Positions 52,693 through 60,902 of a stretch of DNA of 64,000 bases are shown piece after piece. The stretch's first letter is position 1. Every line of letters begins with the position of its first letter. Made by a program: the position numbers and the translations under genes. The notes below the pieces were generated by a model. It was not told the origin of the DNA, ran no database searches, and saw only the letters and a program-made list of their open reading frames with translations. Source of the stretch: Nocardia arizonensis (GTDB lineage: Bacteria; Actinomycetota; Actinomycetes; Mycobacteriales; Mycobacteriaceae); the NCBI RefSeq assembly GCF_001310275.1, contig NZ_LGYZ01000017.1, positions 1-64,000 of the forward strand, given 5' to 3'.

Positions 52693-53361
52693 CCGGCATC
52701 ACCGAGAAACAGCGCGTACAGCGACCAACCGAACGCGGCCAGCACGCCCACCGAGATGAGAGTGTCCATGGTCGCGGCGGCGTGACGCAGGTTCGTCCAC
52801 GCCGCTTGGTGGAACGGCCAGGCGCCCCACACGACTATCGGCGCCGCCAGGGTGAGCGGCAGCCACTGCCCAGTTGGTGAACTGCAACGGTGGCACCATT
52901 GCCATCGCTACCACCGGCACCGCCAACGCCACCGACACTCGCATTCGCTGGCGCAGTGAGCGAGTGTCGGTGTCGTATGTCTCGGTCTCATAGGAGGTTT
53001 CGCTATCAGGACCTCGCACCGGGTGTGGAATTCGTGCGGTGTACCCGGTGGCTTCGATCACCTCGATCACGTCGGCGTCTGCGGTGTCGGAATCGATCTC
53101 GACACGGGCCTTCTCGGTGGCGAAGTTGACGGTGGCCACGACACTGTCCATCGTATTGAGCCGCCGCTCGATTCTGGTCGCGCACGACGCGCACGTCATC
53201 CCGCCGATAGCGACTTCCAACCGCCGCGGCGCGGCAGCCGCGTCCTCGGCCGGTAGGGGTCCGCTCGACGCGGGCATCACCGGCACCGCGACGAGCACCA
53301 GCACGTCATCCCGCATACTGCACACTCGAGCTCGTTCACGCCGACCTCCATCCATCCACAC
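52693..53361 (-). pseudogene. Truncated and frameshifted copA
   Basis: The N-terminal part of a CopA ATPase: HMA loop [16 protein letters not shown] and first helices (VSVALAVPVVAMAMVPPLQ). After LQFTNW the frame breaks by one extra C near 52,868-52,871; the correct continuation is visible in another frame down to WSLYALF. The gene then stops at the junction with the tauE fragment near 52,692, so about 600 codons including CPC and DKTGT are lost. It still lies behind a MerR-type promoter. Confidence 0.85.
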
Positions 53362-53381
53362 GCGTCCCGCTTGGCAATCCC

Positions 53382-53413
53382 ATCCTGAACCTTCCAGTAA
53401 GATGGAATGTCAA
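53382..53413 (-). promoter_or_regulatory. MerR/CueR-type promoter of the copA remnant
   Basis: On the minus strand TTGACA (53413-53408) and CAGGAT (53387-53382) are 20 bp apart, with TTCCATCTTACTGGAAGG between them, close to known CueR operators. It is the twin of the promoter at 51883. Confidence 0.7.
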
Positions 53414-53438
53414 GGGGCCGGATCCGAGGGAGTATGCG

Positions 53439-53930
53439 ATGAAGATCGGTGAACTGGCTGCAGCGGGCGGAGTCACGACAAAAACGATCCGGTTCTACGA
53501 GGGCGAGGGCTTGATGCCTGAACCGGGCCGCACTCCTACCGGCTACCGCGACTACAGCTCCGAGCACCTGGCCCGGTTGCAGTTCATCCGCCGGGCGCAA
53601 GCGGCGGGGCTGAGTCTGCGCGAAGCCGGTCAGATCCTGTCTGTCCACGACCGCGGCGAACAACCCTGCGGCCATGTCCAAGCGATCCTCAGCGAGCGCC
53701 TCGACCAGGTCCGGGCCCAAATCGCCGAACTCATCACCCTCGAAGCCCACCTGCAAACACTGCTGGACACTTCCCGTACCGACCAGCCCACCAGCCACGA
53801 CGACTCCACAGTCTGCTGGATCATCGAATCCAACGTCTCGGTGTCGAACGACCAACCGCTCGATGCCGACCCGTTCGGTCATGTGAGCGAAGCGGGCTCA
53901 ACTCCTCCAGGTGGTGGAGTTGGCAGGTGA
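53439..53930 (+). CDS. MerR-family metal-responsive activator
   Basis: A 163-residue MerR protein: MKIGELAAAGGVTTKTIRFYE (HTH), EGLMPEPGRTPTGYRDY (wing), a long dimerisation helix, and metal-site Cys in EQPCGHVQ (about C78) and STVCWIIES (about C127). The spacing resembles CadR/PbrR/ZntR-type regulators more than CueR, which has CxxxxxxxC near the end. An extra 32-residue tail follows. It diverges from the copA remnant and probably activates both MerR-type promoters nearby. Confidence 0.88.
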   Translation: MKIGELAAAGGVTTKTIRFYEGEGLMPEPGRTPTGYRDYSSEHLARLQFIRRAQAAGLSLREAGQILSVHDRGEQPCGHVQAILSERLDQVRAQIAELITLEAHLQTLLDTSRTDQPTSHDDSTVCWIIESNVSVSNDQPLDADPFGHVSEAGSTPPGGGVGR

Positions 53931-54006
53931 GTTGTTCTCGCTCATCGAAGTTGGCCACCAGACGGCGTGCGGGCAGTCGGTGGCTCGCCACTGAGTCGCC
54001 GCGGCG

Positions 54007-54810
54007 TCATATCGGCAGCGCGACCGCGGTGACGAATTCGTTGCGCAGCCAGCCGATGAACACCGCCCACACACCGCTGACCAGCGCCGCACCCACCAGG
54101 ATCAGCATGACACCACCGGCGATTTGAATAGTCCTGGAATGTCGGCGCAACCAACCGACACCGCGCAAGGCCTTCGCGGAGCCGAAGCCGAGAACGATGA
54201 ACGGTGATCCGAGTCCGACGCAGTAGGCAACGATCAGCGCCACGCCGCGCGCGGCGGTCGTGCCTTCGGTTCCGGCGGCGACCGAGAGGACTCCCGCAAG
54301 AGTCGGCCCCAGACAGGGCGTCCACCCCAACCCGAACACTCCCCCGAGCAAGGGCGCTCCGGCAAGCGAGGATATCCGCAACGGGGCGAAGCGGGTGTCC
54401 TTCTGCAGCGCCGGGATGAGCCCGACAAAGGTCAGACCCATCACTATCGTGACCACACCACCGATGCGCTGGAGCAGATCCTCGTTGATCCGCAACGCTC
54501 CGATCACCCCGAACACCGACGCGGTGGCAAGGACGAACACCACGGTGAATCCGGCGACGAACAACGCCGCCGCACCGGCCACCCGCCAGCGGTCTGCGCC
54601 CGAGCCCGGCTCATCGGCACCGCCGGGTGAGGTGCTGGCGCCGGAAACACCAGCGAGGTAAGACAGATACCCGGGCACCAGCGGGACAACACACGGCGAC
54701 GCGAACGAGACCAGCCCGGCGAGTATGCAGGCGGCGAGCGCGAGCAGCAGTGGCCCGGTCGCGGCGGCGGTCTGAAAACTGGTGCCTATCCCCTGGGCGA
54801 GCGCCGTCAT
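54007..54810 (-). CDS. ccdA: CcdA-like thiol-disulfide membrane protein
   Basis: A 267-residue six-helix protein with the paired Cys motifs [17 protein letters not shown] and [12 protein letters not shown] that shuttle electrons from cytosolic thioredoxin outward. It overlaps the TlpA-like gene upstream (ATGA at 54807). Together they form a reductive thiol system of the type used for cytochrome c maturation or repair of metal-damaged outer proteins. Confidence 0.92.
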   Translation of the reverse strand: MTALAQGIGTSFQTAAATGPLLLALAACILAGLVSFASPCVVPLVPGYLSYLAGVSGASTSPGGADEPGSGADRWRVAGAAALFVAGFTVVFVLATASVFGVIGALRINEDLLQRIGGVVTIVMGLTFVGLIPALQKDTRFAPLRISSLAGAPLLGGVFGLGWTPCLGPTLAGVLSVAAGTEGTTAARGVALIVAYCVGLGSPFIVLGFGSAKALRGVGWLRRHSRTIQIAGGVMLILVGAALVSGVWAVFIGWLRNEFVTAVALPI

Positions 54811-55460
54811 CGTCGCGCCGCCACACGCTCGATCACCGGTTGCAGATCCTCTGCCAGCAGGGCACGCAGGAACACGGCCGCTACCCGGTGCTGCCGATCC
54901 AGAATCAAAGTGGACGGGATGACGCTGGTGGGATAGCTGCCGCCGAGCGCGATCAGCGTCCGCATCGAGGGGTCATAAATCGACGGATAGCCGACTTTGT
55001 AGTCGATGACGAAATCCTGGGCTTTGTCACGCTGCGGATCACGGACATTTATCCCCAGAAACTGCACTCCCATGTCCTTGGTGGCCGCATATACGCGTTC
55101 GAGGTCGTCGGCTTCAGCACGGCACGGCCCACACCATTGACCCCACAGGTTGATCACCACCACCTGCCCGGCGTAGTCGGCCACGGACACAACCTTGTCT
55201 TCGGCCATGAGGTCGGGCCCCGACAGGGCCCCGATCTGCCCGCGAGCCTCCGGCGGATCGTAGAAGATGTCTGTCTGCCCGCCCGGTGAAACGAAGTCGA
55301 ACGTGCCACCACCAGTCGCGACCGAATCGGAGCCCGCAGCGCAACCGGTCACGGCGATCACCGAGCAGATGCCAAGGGCGAGCACGGCGATAAACCGGGA
55401 TCGCCGAACGTGTGTTGGGGTGGGTCGTGCGGTCGTTCGCGTGCCTTGTCGCTGGATCAT
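54807..55460 (-). CDS. TlpA-like thioredoxin lipoprotein 1
   Basis: A 217-residue lipoprotein: signal peptide with AVTGC lipobox, then a thioredoxin-fold domain with [11 protein letters not shown] and the cis-Pro loop [16 protein letters not shown]. It would pass electrons from CcdA to outer-face substrates. It overlaps the next gene upstream (55457-55460). Confidence 0.9.
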   Translation of the reverse strand: MIQRQGTRTTARPTPTHVRRSRFIAVLALGICSVIAVTGCAAGSDSVATGGGTFDFVSPGGQTDIFYDPPEARGQIGALSGPDLMAEDKVVSVADYAGQVVVINLWGQWCGPCRAEADDLERVYAATKDMGVQFLGINVRDPQRDKAQDFVIDYKVGYPSIYDPSMRTLIALGGSYPTSVIPSTLILDRQHRVAAVFLRALLAEDLQPVIERVAARR

Positions 55461-56110
55461 CGGGTCATCTCACTGATCGCGGCCCGAATCTGGGCGGGGT
55501 TGTCGAATACAGCGGGTGTAGTGATGCGCGCGACCGAACCATCCTGCTGGACAAGGAAACTCAGCGGCAGCACCGGGGGCGCGGACAATGCCCCGCGCAC
55601 GTCGCCGGAATCGACGAATGACGGATAGTCGGTGCCCAGGGCTGTCAGTAGATCCAGGGCAGCGACGGGGTTGTCTTGCACGTTGATCCCCACGACGCGA
55701 ACCGAACCGGGCTCGTTCGCGTACGCATCGAGCACGGGAATCTCTTCCCGACACGGCCCGCACCAAGATGCCCAGAGATTGATCAAGGTCGGCTCGCCGG
55801 TCAGCGCGGCGCCGAGGTCGACGGTGTCGGTCGACCCGAGACACCGCGCCGAGACACCGCGCAAGTCGGCGTCGGCCTGCGGCGCTACGGCGGTAGTCGG
55901 GCAACGCCGCAGCTGTGCCAAGCCCGCGTGACCCACCTCGGGAGCGTTTGCGGCGGAGCCGGTGACTGCATCCGCCGAAACACCCGGTTGCCCGGATCGG
56001 GTCTGCGACGAAGTCGATCGCGGCCAGATCGCCACGATCAACGCGACAATTACCAACAGGCCAACGACCACCCCACGAGCACCCGGCTGCACGCGCGACA
56101 ACTTCTCCAT
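55457..56110 (-). CDS. TlpA-like thioredoxin protein 2
   Basis: A 217-residue membrane-anchored thioredoxin: N-terminal helix (GVVVGLLVIVALIVAIW), linker, then WASWCGPCREEIPVLD and the cis-Pro region PPVLPLSFLV. AGGTGG precedes the ATG at 56110. It is first in the three-gene unit trx2-trx1-ccdA and stands 11 bases from a CopY-type palindrome. Confidence 0.9.
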   Translation of the reverse strand: MEKLSRVQPGARGVVVGLLVIVALIVAIWPRSTSSQTRSGQPGVSADAVTGSAANAPEVGHAGLAQLRRCPTTAVAPQADADLRGVSARCLGSTDTVDLGAALTGEPTLINLWASWCGPCREEIPVLDAYANEPGSVRVVGINVQDNPVAALDLLTALGTDYPSFVDSGDVRGALSAPPVLPLSFLVQQDGSVARITTPAVFDNPAQIRAAISEMTR

Positions 56111-56120
56111 CACCACCACC

Positions 56121-56145
56121 TGTCTACTATGCATCGTAGTAGACA
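56121..56145. promoter_or_regulatory. CopY/BlaI-type operator of the thiol operon
   Basis: TGTCTACTA (56121-56129) and TAGTAGACA (56137-56145) are perfect inverted arms with seven bases between them. It lies just upstream of the TlpA-like gene start, where a repressor would block transcription. Confidence 0.6.
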
Positions 56146-56173
56146 GGTGGGTGGCACGGACCGGCGCCCACGT

Positions 56174-56821
56174 TCACAACAGCGTGCTCCAGTAGCTCCA
56201 GAAGCGGATGCCGATCAACGACACGATCGTGAGAGACCAGACGGTGACAACGACGCCGTGGTAATCGGCCGTGACGTCGGCCAGTCGCCGGCCAGCGGCG
56301 GGGACAGGCAGATCACCCACCACGAGGTTGCGCAGGGTGACGTAGCCGAAGATCGGGATCGTCACCGCCCACACCACCATGCAGTACGGGCACAGTGCCC
56401 CGATGCTGTATAGCGTGTGGTAGATCAACCAGTGCACGAACACGACACCGAAGCTGACACCGGCCTGTAGTCCCAGCCAGAACCAGCGCTGGAACCGTGC
56501 TCCGGACAGCAGCCCGGCACCCACAGTGGTGACCACCGCGAACCCGGCGATCCCCAGCACAGAATTGGGGAGACCGAACGCCGCCGCCTGCGGGCTGTCC
56601 ATGACCGACCCGCAGGACACGATGGGGTTCAGACTGCAGCTCGGCACATAGGCGGGATCCCGCAGTCGCGCCATCTTCTCCACTGTGAGCACACTCGCAG
56701 CCACCGTGCCGAGGAGACCACCGATCAGCAACAGCCAGGGCAGCAGCCGCGGGAACGGGTCCCGATAGTCCCTTCTCCGAGTCGGCGTGGCGATGCTTGC
56801 CTCACTTGGCGAGTGCGGCAT
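56174..56821 (-). CDS. Vitamin K epoxide reductase (VKOR) family protein
   Basis: A 215-residue membrane protein with four or five helices, the loop Cys pair SCSLNPIVSCGSVM and the active-site CPYC (GALCPYCMVVW). Bacterial VKOR replaces DsbB, reoxidising the DsbA-like partner with quinone. It overlaps the end of the DsbA-like gene by 20 bases. Confidence 0.92.
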   Translation of the reverse strand: MPHSPSEASIATPTRRRDYRDPFPRLLPWLLLIGGLLGTVAASVLTVEKMARLRDPAYVPSCSLNPIVSCGSVMDSPQAAAFGLPNSVLGIAGFAVVTTVGAGLLSGARFQRWFWLGLQAGVSFGVVFVHWLIYHTLYSIGALCPYCMVVWAVTIPIFGYVTLRNLVVGDLPVPAAGRRLADVTADYHGVVVTVWSLTIVSLIGIRFWSYWSTLL

Positions 56822-57530
56822 CGATGGCCTCGATGAAGTCTTCGGCGGAGCGCGGTTGGAGTTTGACACCGTCGAGGAAGAAGGTGGGCGTTCCCTGCAC
56901 ACCGAGGGTTCGGCCGTCGGCGACGTCGTCCTTGATTCGTTGCAGGGTGGCAGGATCGCTGTAGGCGGTGTCCCATTGCGTCATGTTCAACCCGAGTTCG
57001 CTGGCGAAGCCGCGGAAGACGTCGTCCTTCGGAACGCGCTGCTCGGCCCACTCGGGCTGTGTTTCATACATCTTCTTGTACATCGCCTCGAACGCGCCCT
57101 GCCCGGCGGCGGCCTCCACTGCACGTGCCGCGCGTTCGGCGTTGAAGTGCGACGGGATCGGGAAGTAGCGCACGACGAATGTCACTCGCCCGCTGTAGGT
57201 TTCGCGAAGTTGCTCGACGAAGGGAAACGCTGCGCCGCAGGCCTCGCATTCGAAGTCGAGAAATTCCACCAGCGTGACCTTGCCGTCGCCGACGGGACCG
57301 ACCCGATGACTGTTGTCGCGGACGAGCACGCTCTGAATGTCGGCCCCCGCGTCGGGCTGGTCCTTCTCGGAGCCGGAGTTGATCGCGACGATCACGGCGG
57401 CCACCGCGACGAAGACGGCAACGATCACTGCCGAGATCATCAAGTTTCGTGTTCGGCGAGAGGCTCGTTTGTCCGGGGTTGACGTGTTCATACGCTGGGC
57501 CTCGCCAGCCTTGCTCTGCCTTTGCGGCAT
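56802..57530 (-). CDS. DsbA-family thiol oxidase
   Basis: A 242-residue protein: one N-terminal transmembrane helix (LMISAVIVAVFVAVAAVIV), then a thioredoxin-fold domain with CEAC (EFLDFECEACGAAF) and cis-Pro (GTPTFFLDG). With the downstream VKOR it forms disulfides in exported proteins. AAGGAA supports the start at 57530; MNTSTPDKR at 57491 is an alternative. Confidence 0.92.
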   Translation of the reverse strand: MPQRQSKAGEAQRMNTSTPDKRASRRTRNLMISAVIVAVFVAVAAVIVAINSGSEKDQPDAGADIQSVLVRDNSHRVGPVGDGKVTLVEFLDFECEACGAAFPFVEQLRETYSGRVTFVVRYFPIPSHFNAERAARAVEAAAGQGAFEAMYKKMYETQPEWAEQRVPKDDVFRGFASELGLNMTQWDTAYSDPATLQRIKDDVADGRTLGVQGTPTFFLDGVKLQPRSAEDFIEAIDAALAK

Positions 57531-57775
57531 GTCGGTTCCTTACTGTTTTCCGAAAGCGGGAATGTCGGACGGGTCTCGGTGCGCGCGGTTTCCCGCCATA
57601 GAGGGCGCATCCGATGCCGACGACAGGCGACCGCTCGCTATGGATGACGGTGATCGGCAGTTTGCCGTGCGTCGAACACGACACGGCCGCGTCAAGTAGT
57701 TGCCTCGAATGGTGCGTCGGCGGTGCCGACTGCGGATGCCGACAACATGCGGACGCACCGAGAGAAGGCCTGCTC

Positions 57776-58228
57776 CTATGTGCGCAACACGCAGAGCATG
57801 GCCAAGCTGGGCGCGTGCCAGCGCCGCTGAATGTTGCGCGGGCGCGGCCCCGCGCGTGCCGGTACAACAAGGATCGGACGGGCGCGGGCCTGCCGAGCCA
57901 CGGCGAACAACACGCTCAGGAGCAGAATCACACACAGCCCGAGCACTCCGACCGGAGACTCCGGCCCCAACACGGCGCCGGCGAGAAGATCAGCGCCAGC
58001 GTCGAGGTCGCCCGCCACTTCCGACGCTGACGGCGCAGAAGTGCCCTCATCGCTGACAGCAGCTGACGACACATTGATGGTCGCGCACCGCATGTCATGA
58101 CCAAAGGCGCGAACCTCATCCGCGCACGGTGAAGTCTGCATCATCGCCAGTCCCACCAGAGCTGCCAACACCGCGGTCAACCGCGCGAGTCCCACTCGCA
58201 CAGCTACACCGCAACGCCTGCTCTGCAC
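57776..58228 (-). CDS. DUF6153-like small membrane protein
   Basis: A 150-residue protein with two helices (RLTAVLAALVGLAMMQ; VGVLGLCVILLLSVLFAVA), a loop with Met, Cys and His, and the C-terminal ending LAMLCVLRT shared with the protein at 28440 (LAELCVLRT). It is upstream of the dsbA-VKOR genes on the same strand. Function unknown; it appears in both copper cassettes. Confidence 0.68.
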   Translation of the reverse strand: MQSRRCGVAVRVGLARLTAVLAALVGLAMMQTSPCADEVRAFGHDMRCATINVSSAAVSDEGTSAPSASEVAGDLDAGADLLAGAVLGPESPVGVLGLCVILLLSVLFAVARQARARPILVVPARAGPRPRNIQRRWHAPSLAMLCVLRT

Positions 58229-58473
58229 GCCGCCAGGGTAATAGATGATCCGAAACCGCCCAGACGACCGGGCCGACGACTACTCGCGACAGACGACTGC
58301 TCAATCAGCGGGCTTTTGCGCCAGGACCCGGAAGGTGACCCCACCGCGGCCGGTGCGACGTGATTCGGAAATCACGAATCCGGCGGCTTCCAGGTAGGGA
58401 ATCGGATCACGCAGCAGATGGTCGGCCCCGAACCTGACGCTGATCGGCTCGATCAACCGCATGAAGAGCCGAG

Positions 58474-59899
58474 GGTTGCGTCCAATAGCGTGGTGTACGG
58501 CCCGACCACCCGAGCAGCCCCCTGTTCCGAGCGTGTCGTAGCCGGAAACGAGGTGGTCACCGCGTGACCCTTGAAGAGACCGTCCAAAGTCACTTGAAGG
58601 AGACATCACGCGATGACCGATATCCAGCGTATCGACCCGAGCAAGCCCTTCGACACCCAACTCGCCGCGGCCAGCCCTGATCTGCTGCGAGAATTGCTGT
58701 CCAGCTTCGTCCACACGATCATGAACGCCGAAGCCGACAGCATGTGCGGCGCCGACTACGGGCAACGCAGCGAGGACCGGGTCAACTCCCGAAACGGATA
58801 CCGCCACCGCGATTTCGACACCCGCGTCGGGACCATGGACGTCGCGATCCCGAAACTGCGGTCGGGTAGCTACTTCCCCGACTGGCTGCTCGAACGCCGC
58901 AAACGCGCCGAACGAGCCCTGACCAGCGTGGTCGCGACCTGCTACCTGCTCGGTGTCTCGACCCGGCGGATGGAGAAACTCGTCGAGTCCCTCGGCGTCA
59001 CGCAGCTGTCGAAGTCGCAGGTCTCGATCATGGCCACCGACCTCGATGCCCAGGTCGAAGCGTTCCGGACCCGCTTACTCGACCAAGGCCCTTACACGTT
59101 CGTCGCCGCGGACGCCCTGGTGTTGAAGGTGCGCGAGAACGGGCGGGTGGTCAACGTCCATGCCCTGATCGCGACCGGTGTCAACGCCGACGGCTACCGC
59201 GAAATCCTGGGCTTGCAGGTCACCAGTGGTGAAGACGGTGCCGGCTGGTTGGCGTTCTTCCGTGATCTGGTCGCGCGGGGTTTGTCCGGGGTCGAGTTGG
59301 TCACCTCCGACGCCCACGCCGGGCTGGTCGCGGCGATCGGAGCGACCCTGCCCGGCGCGTCCTGGCAGCGTTGCCGGACCCACTACACCGTCAACCTGAT
59401 GTCGATCACACCGAAAACGTCGTGGCCGTGGGTTCGGACTCTGCTCCACTCGGTCTTCGATCAAGCCGACCCGGAATCGGTTGGGTCTCAATATGATCGG
59501 ATGCTCGACGCATTGGCCGAGAAGCTTCCGAAAGTCGCCGCGCACCTGGACGCGGCCCGCGCCGACCTGCTCGCGTTCACCAGCTTCCCGAAACAGATCT
59601 GGCGTCAGGTCTGGTCGAACAACCCCCAAGAACGGTTGAACAAGGAAATCCGGCGCCGCACCGACGTCGTCGGGATCTTCCCCGACCGCACCGCGATCAT
59701 CCGCCTCGTCGGCGCTGTCCTGGCCGAACAACACGACGAATGGATCGAAGGCCGCCGCTACCTCGGCCTCGACGTGTTGGCCCGCTCCCGCAACCACACC
59801 GAACCCAGCGATGAACAGGAGGATCCCGCAGCGTTGACCGCCTGACCGGCAGCGGTCACGCGGCGATCACTTCGATACACCACGCATTTGGACTTGACC
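58474..59899 (+). mobile_element. IS256-family insertion sequence
   Basis: A complete 1426-bp element. The left end begins GGTTGCGTCCAATAGCGTGG and the right end, read inward, GGTCAAGTCCAAATGCGTGG: 24-bp imperfect terminal repeats. GAGCCGAG is duplicated on both sides (58466-58473 and 59900-59907), the 8-bp target duplication expected of the family. One intact transposase gene lies inside. Confidence 0.92.
58613..59845 (+). CDS. IS256-family transposase
   Basis: A 410-residue mutator-type transposase: DFDTRVGTMDVAIPKLRSGSYFP, the first catalytic Asp in FVAADALVLKVRENG, the second in ELVTSDAHAGLVAAIG, CxxH motif WQRCRTHYTVNLM, and the Glu in NNPQERLNKEIRRRTDVVG. The reading frame is intact, so the element is probably active. 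AAGGAG precedes the ATG. Confidence 0.95.
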   Translation: MTDIQRIDPSKPFDTQLAAASPDLLRELLSSFVHTIMNAEADSMCGADYGQRSEDRVNSRNGYRHRDFDTRVGTMDVAIPKLRSGSYFPDWLLERRKRAERALTSVVATCYLLGVSTRRMEKLVESLGVTQLSKSQVSIMATDLDAQVEAFRTRLLDQGPYTFVAADALVLKVRENGRVVNVHALIATGVNADGYREILGLQVTSGEDGAGWLAFFRDLVARGLSGVELVTSDAHAGLVAAIGATLPGASWQRCRTHYTVNLMSITPKTSWPWVRTLLHSVFDQADPESVGSQYDRMLDALAEKLPKVAAHLDAARADLLAFTSFPKQIWRQVWSNNPQERLNKEIRRRTDVVGIFPDRTAIIRLVGAVLAEQHDEWIEGRRYLGLDVLARSRNHTEPSDEQEDPAALTA

Positions 59900-60529
59900 G
59901 AGCCGAGCCGGTGCTGAGGTGGATGGTCCGTGCTCAGCGAGCACGAAAACCCCACCCGGGATCAGCGCCCGGTACGCCTGCGCACAGGCACGTCCCGGGT
60001 CGGGAATGGTGCAGAAAGTGTAGGTCGATACCACCGTATCGACGCTCGAGTCAGGAACATCGAGGTCCTGCACGTCACCCAGACGGAGCTGCACCGCGAG
60101 ATCCTGGCGGTGCGGGCGCTGTCGAGCGATATCGAGGACACCTTGGGAGACGTCGAGGCCGATGACCCGTTCCACCTCGCTGCCATAGCGGGGCAAGTTC
60201 AACCCAGTGCCTACGGCAAGTTCAAGGACCCGTCCCCTGGCATGACCCACGGCCCAACCACGCGCGTCACCGAGCATAAATCGCTCGAACGCGCCGATCT
60301 GGCGGTCGTAACGTGTGGCGTTTCTGTCGAAAACCGCGGCGATGCGGTCGATGCTCGGCTGCTGCATGATGCCTCTGTTCGGTGGTCCGTCGGGTGAGTC
60401 CCAGTCTGCGCTGCATCTCCAACAGTCACTATCGGGAAAACCCCTGAACTCTCTAGGTAGCGGCTTGGTGCCGCCAGCGCGTCCAGGTCCCGCGGGGTCG
60501 GCGTGGGGCTGATCTGGTCACAGACCCGA

Positions 60530-60745
60530 GTCCGTCGGTCGGGCTGCGGCGAACACTCGGCCCAGGCGGCGTGAGCGCTCAATGATCGGCGTCCACGTCG
60601 TCGCTTTCGTTGAGCACGGCCGTGCATAAGTGCCGCAGTCGCACCGTATGCGGGCCGTCGTAGGCAGCAGCGAGCAGCAACCAGCAGGGCACCCACGCGA
60701 ACGGGCACGCCGGATCAAGATGCAGGTCGATTTCGGCAGCGATAC
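60530..60745 (-). pseudogene. Remnant of a DsbA-like (mycothiol-dependent reductase type) gene
   Basis: The minus strand reads EIDLHLDPACPFAWVPCWLL and RLRHLCTAVLNESDDVDADH, matching the opening of actinobacterial DsbA-fold proteins of the Rv2466c type (usually DPxCPWAW...SLAVLNE). A TGA follows at 60579; the continuation IERSRRLGRVFAAAR is in another frame. The C-terminal half is absent. The rest of 60368-60529 shows no gene. Confidence 0.65.
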
Positions 60746-60837
60746 AGCCCAGTCCCCGGCGGTGGCTCGCATGAACTCGACGATGCCCATGAGGCTGCAG
60801 TTGGTTGCCGCGAGTAGGGGGCGGGATGCGCCCGCCA

Positions 60838-60888
60838 ATACCCCCTCGGGTATCTTCGTCTCGACACGAGGTATACCCCCTAGGGTAT
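60838..60888. promoter_or_regulatory. Two CsoR/CstR-type operators upstream of the MMPL gene
   Basis: AATACCCCCTCGGGTATC (60838-60855) and TATACCCCCTAGGGTATT (60872-60889) are GC-tract palindromes flanked by AT, as recognised by CsoR/CstR repressors. A matching box precedes the repressor gene at 63147. Confidence 0.65.
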
Positions 60889-60902
60889 TTACGAAAGGTG
60901 GA

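Larger units (their letters stand above)
58301..60367 (-). pseudogene. Class I SAM methyltransferase split by the IS256-type element
   Basis: The N-terminal part (59900-60367) has RYDRQIGAFERFMLGDARGW, the SAM motif VLELAVGTGLNLPRY and STYTFCTIPDPG. The C-terminal part (58301-58465) has FMRLIEPISVRFGADHLLRDP and ends VLAQKPAD. Removing the element and one target copy joins ...APARL to FMRLIEP in frame (156 plus 54 codons), restoring a 210-residue methyltransferase. The insertion is thus recent and no other damage is seen. Confidence 0.9.

Noticed and set aside
60630..60902. N-terminal extension of the MMPL protein
   Set aside because: The added 91 residues lack family character and would cover both CsoR/CstR-type palindromes; the start at 60903 has its own ribosome binding site.
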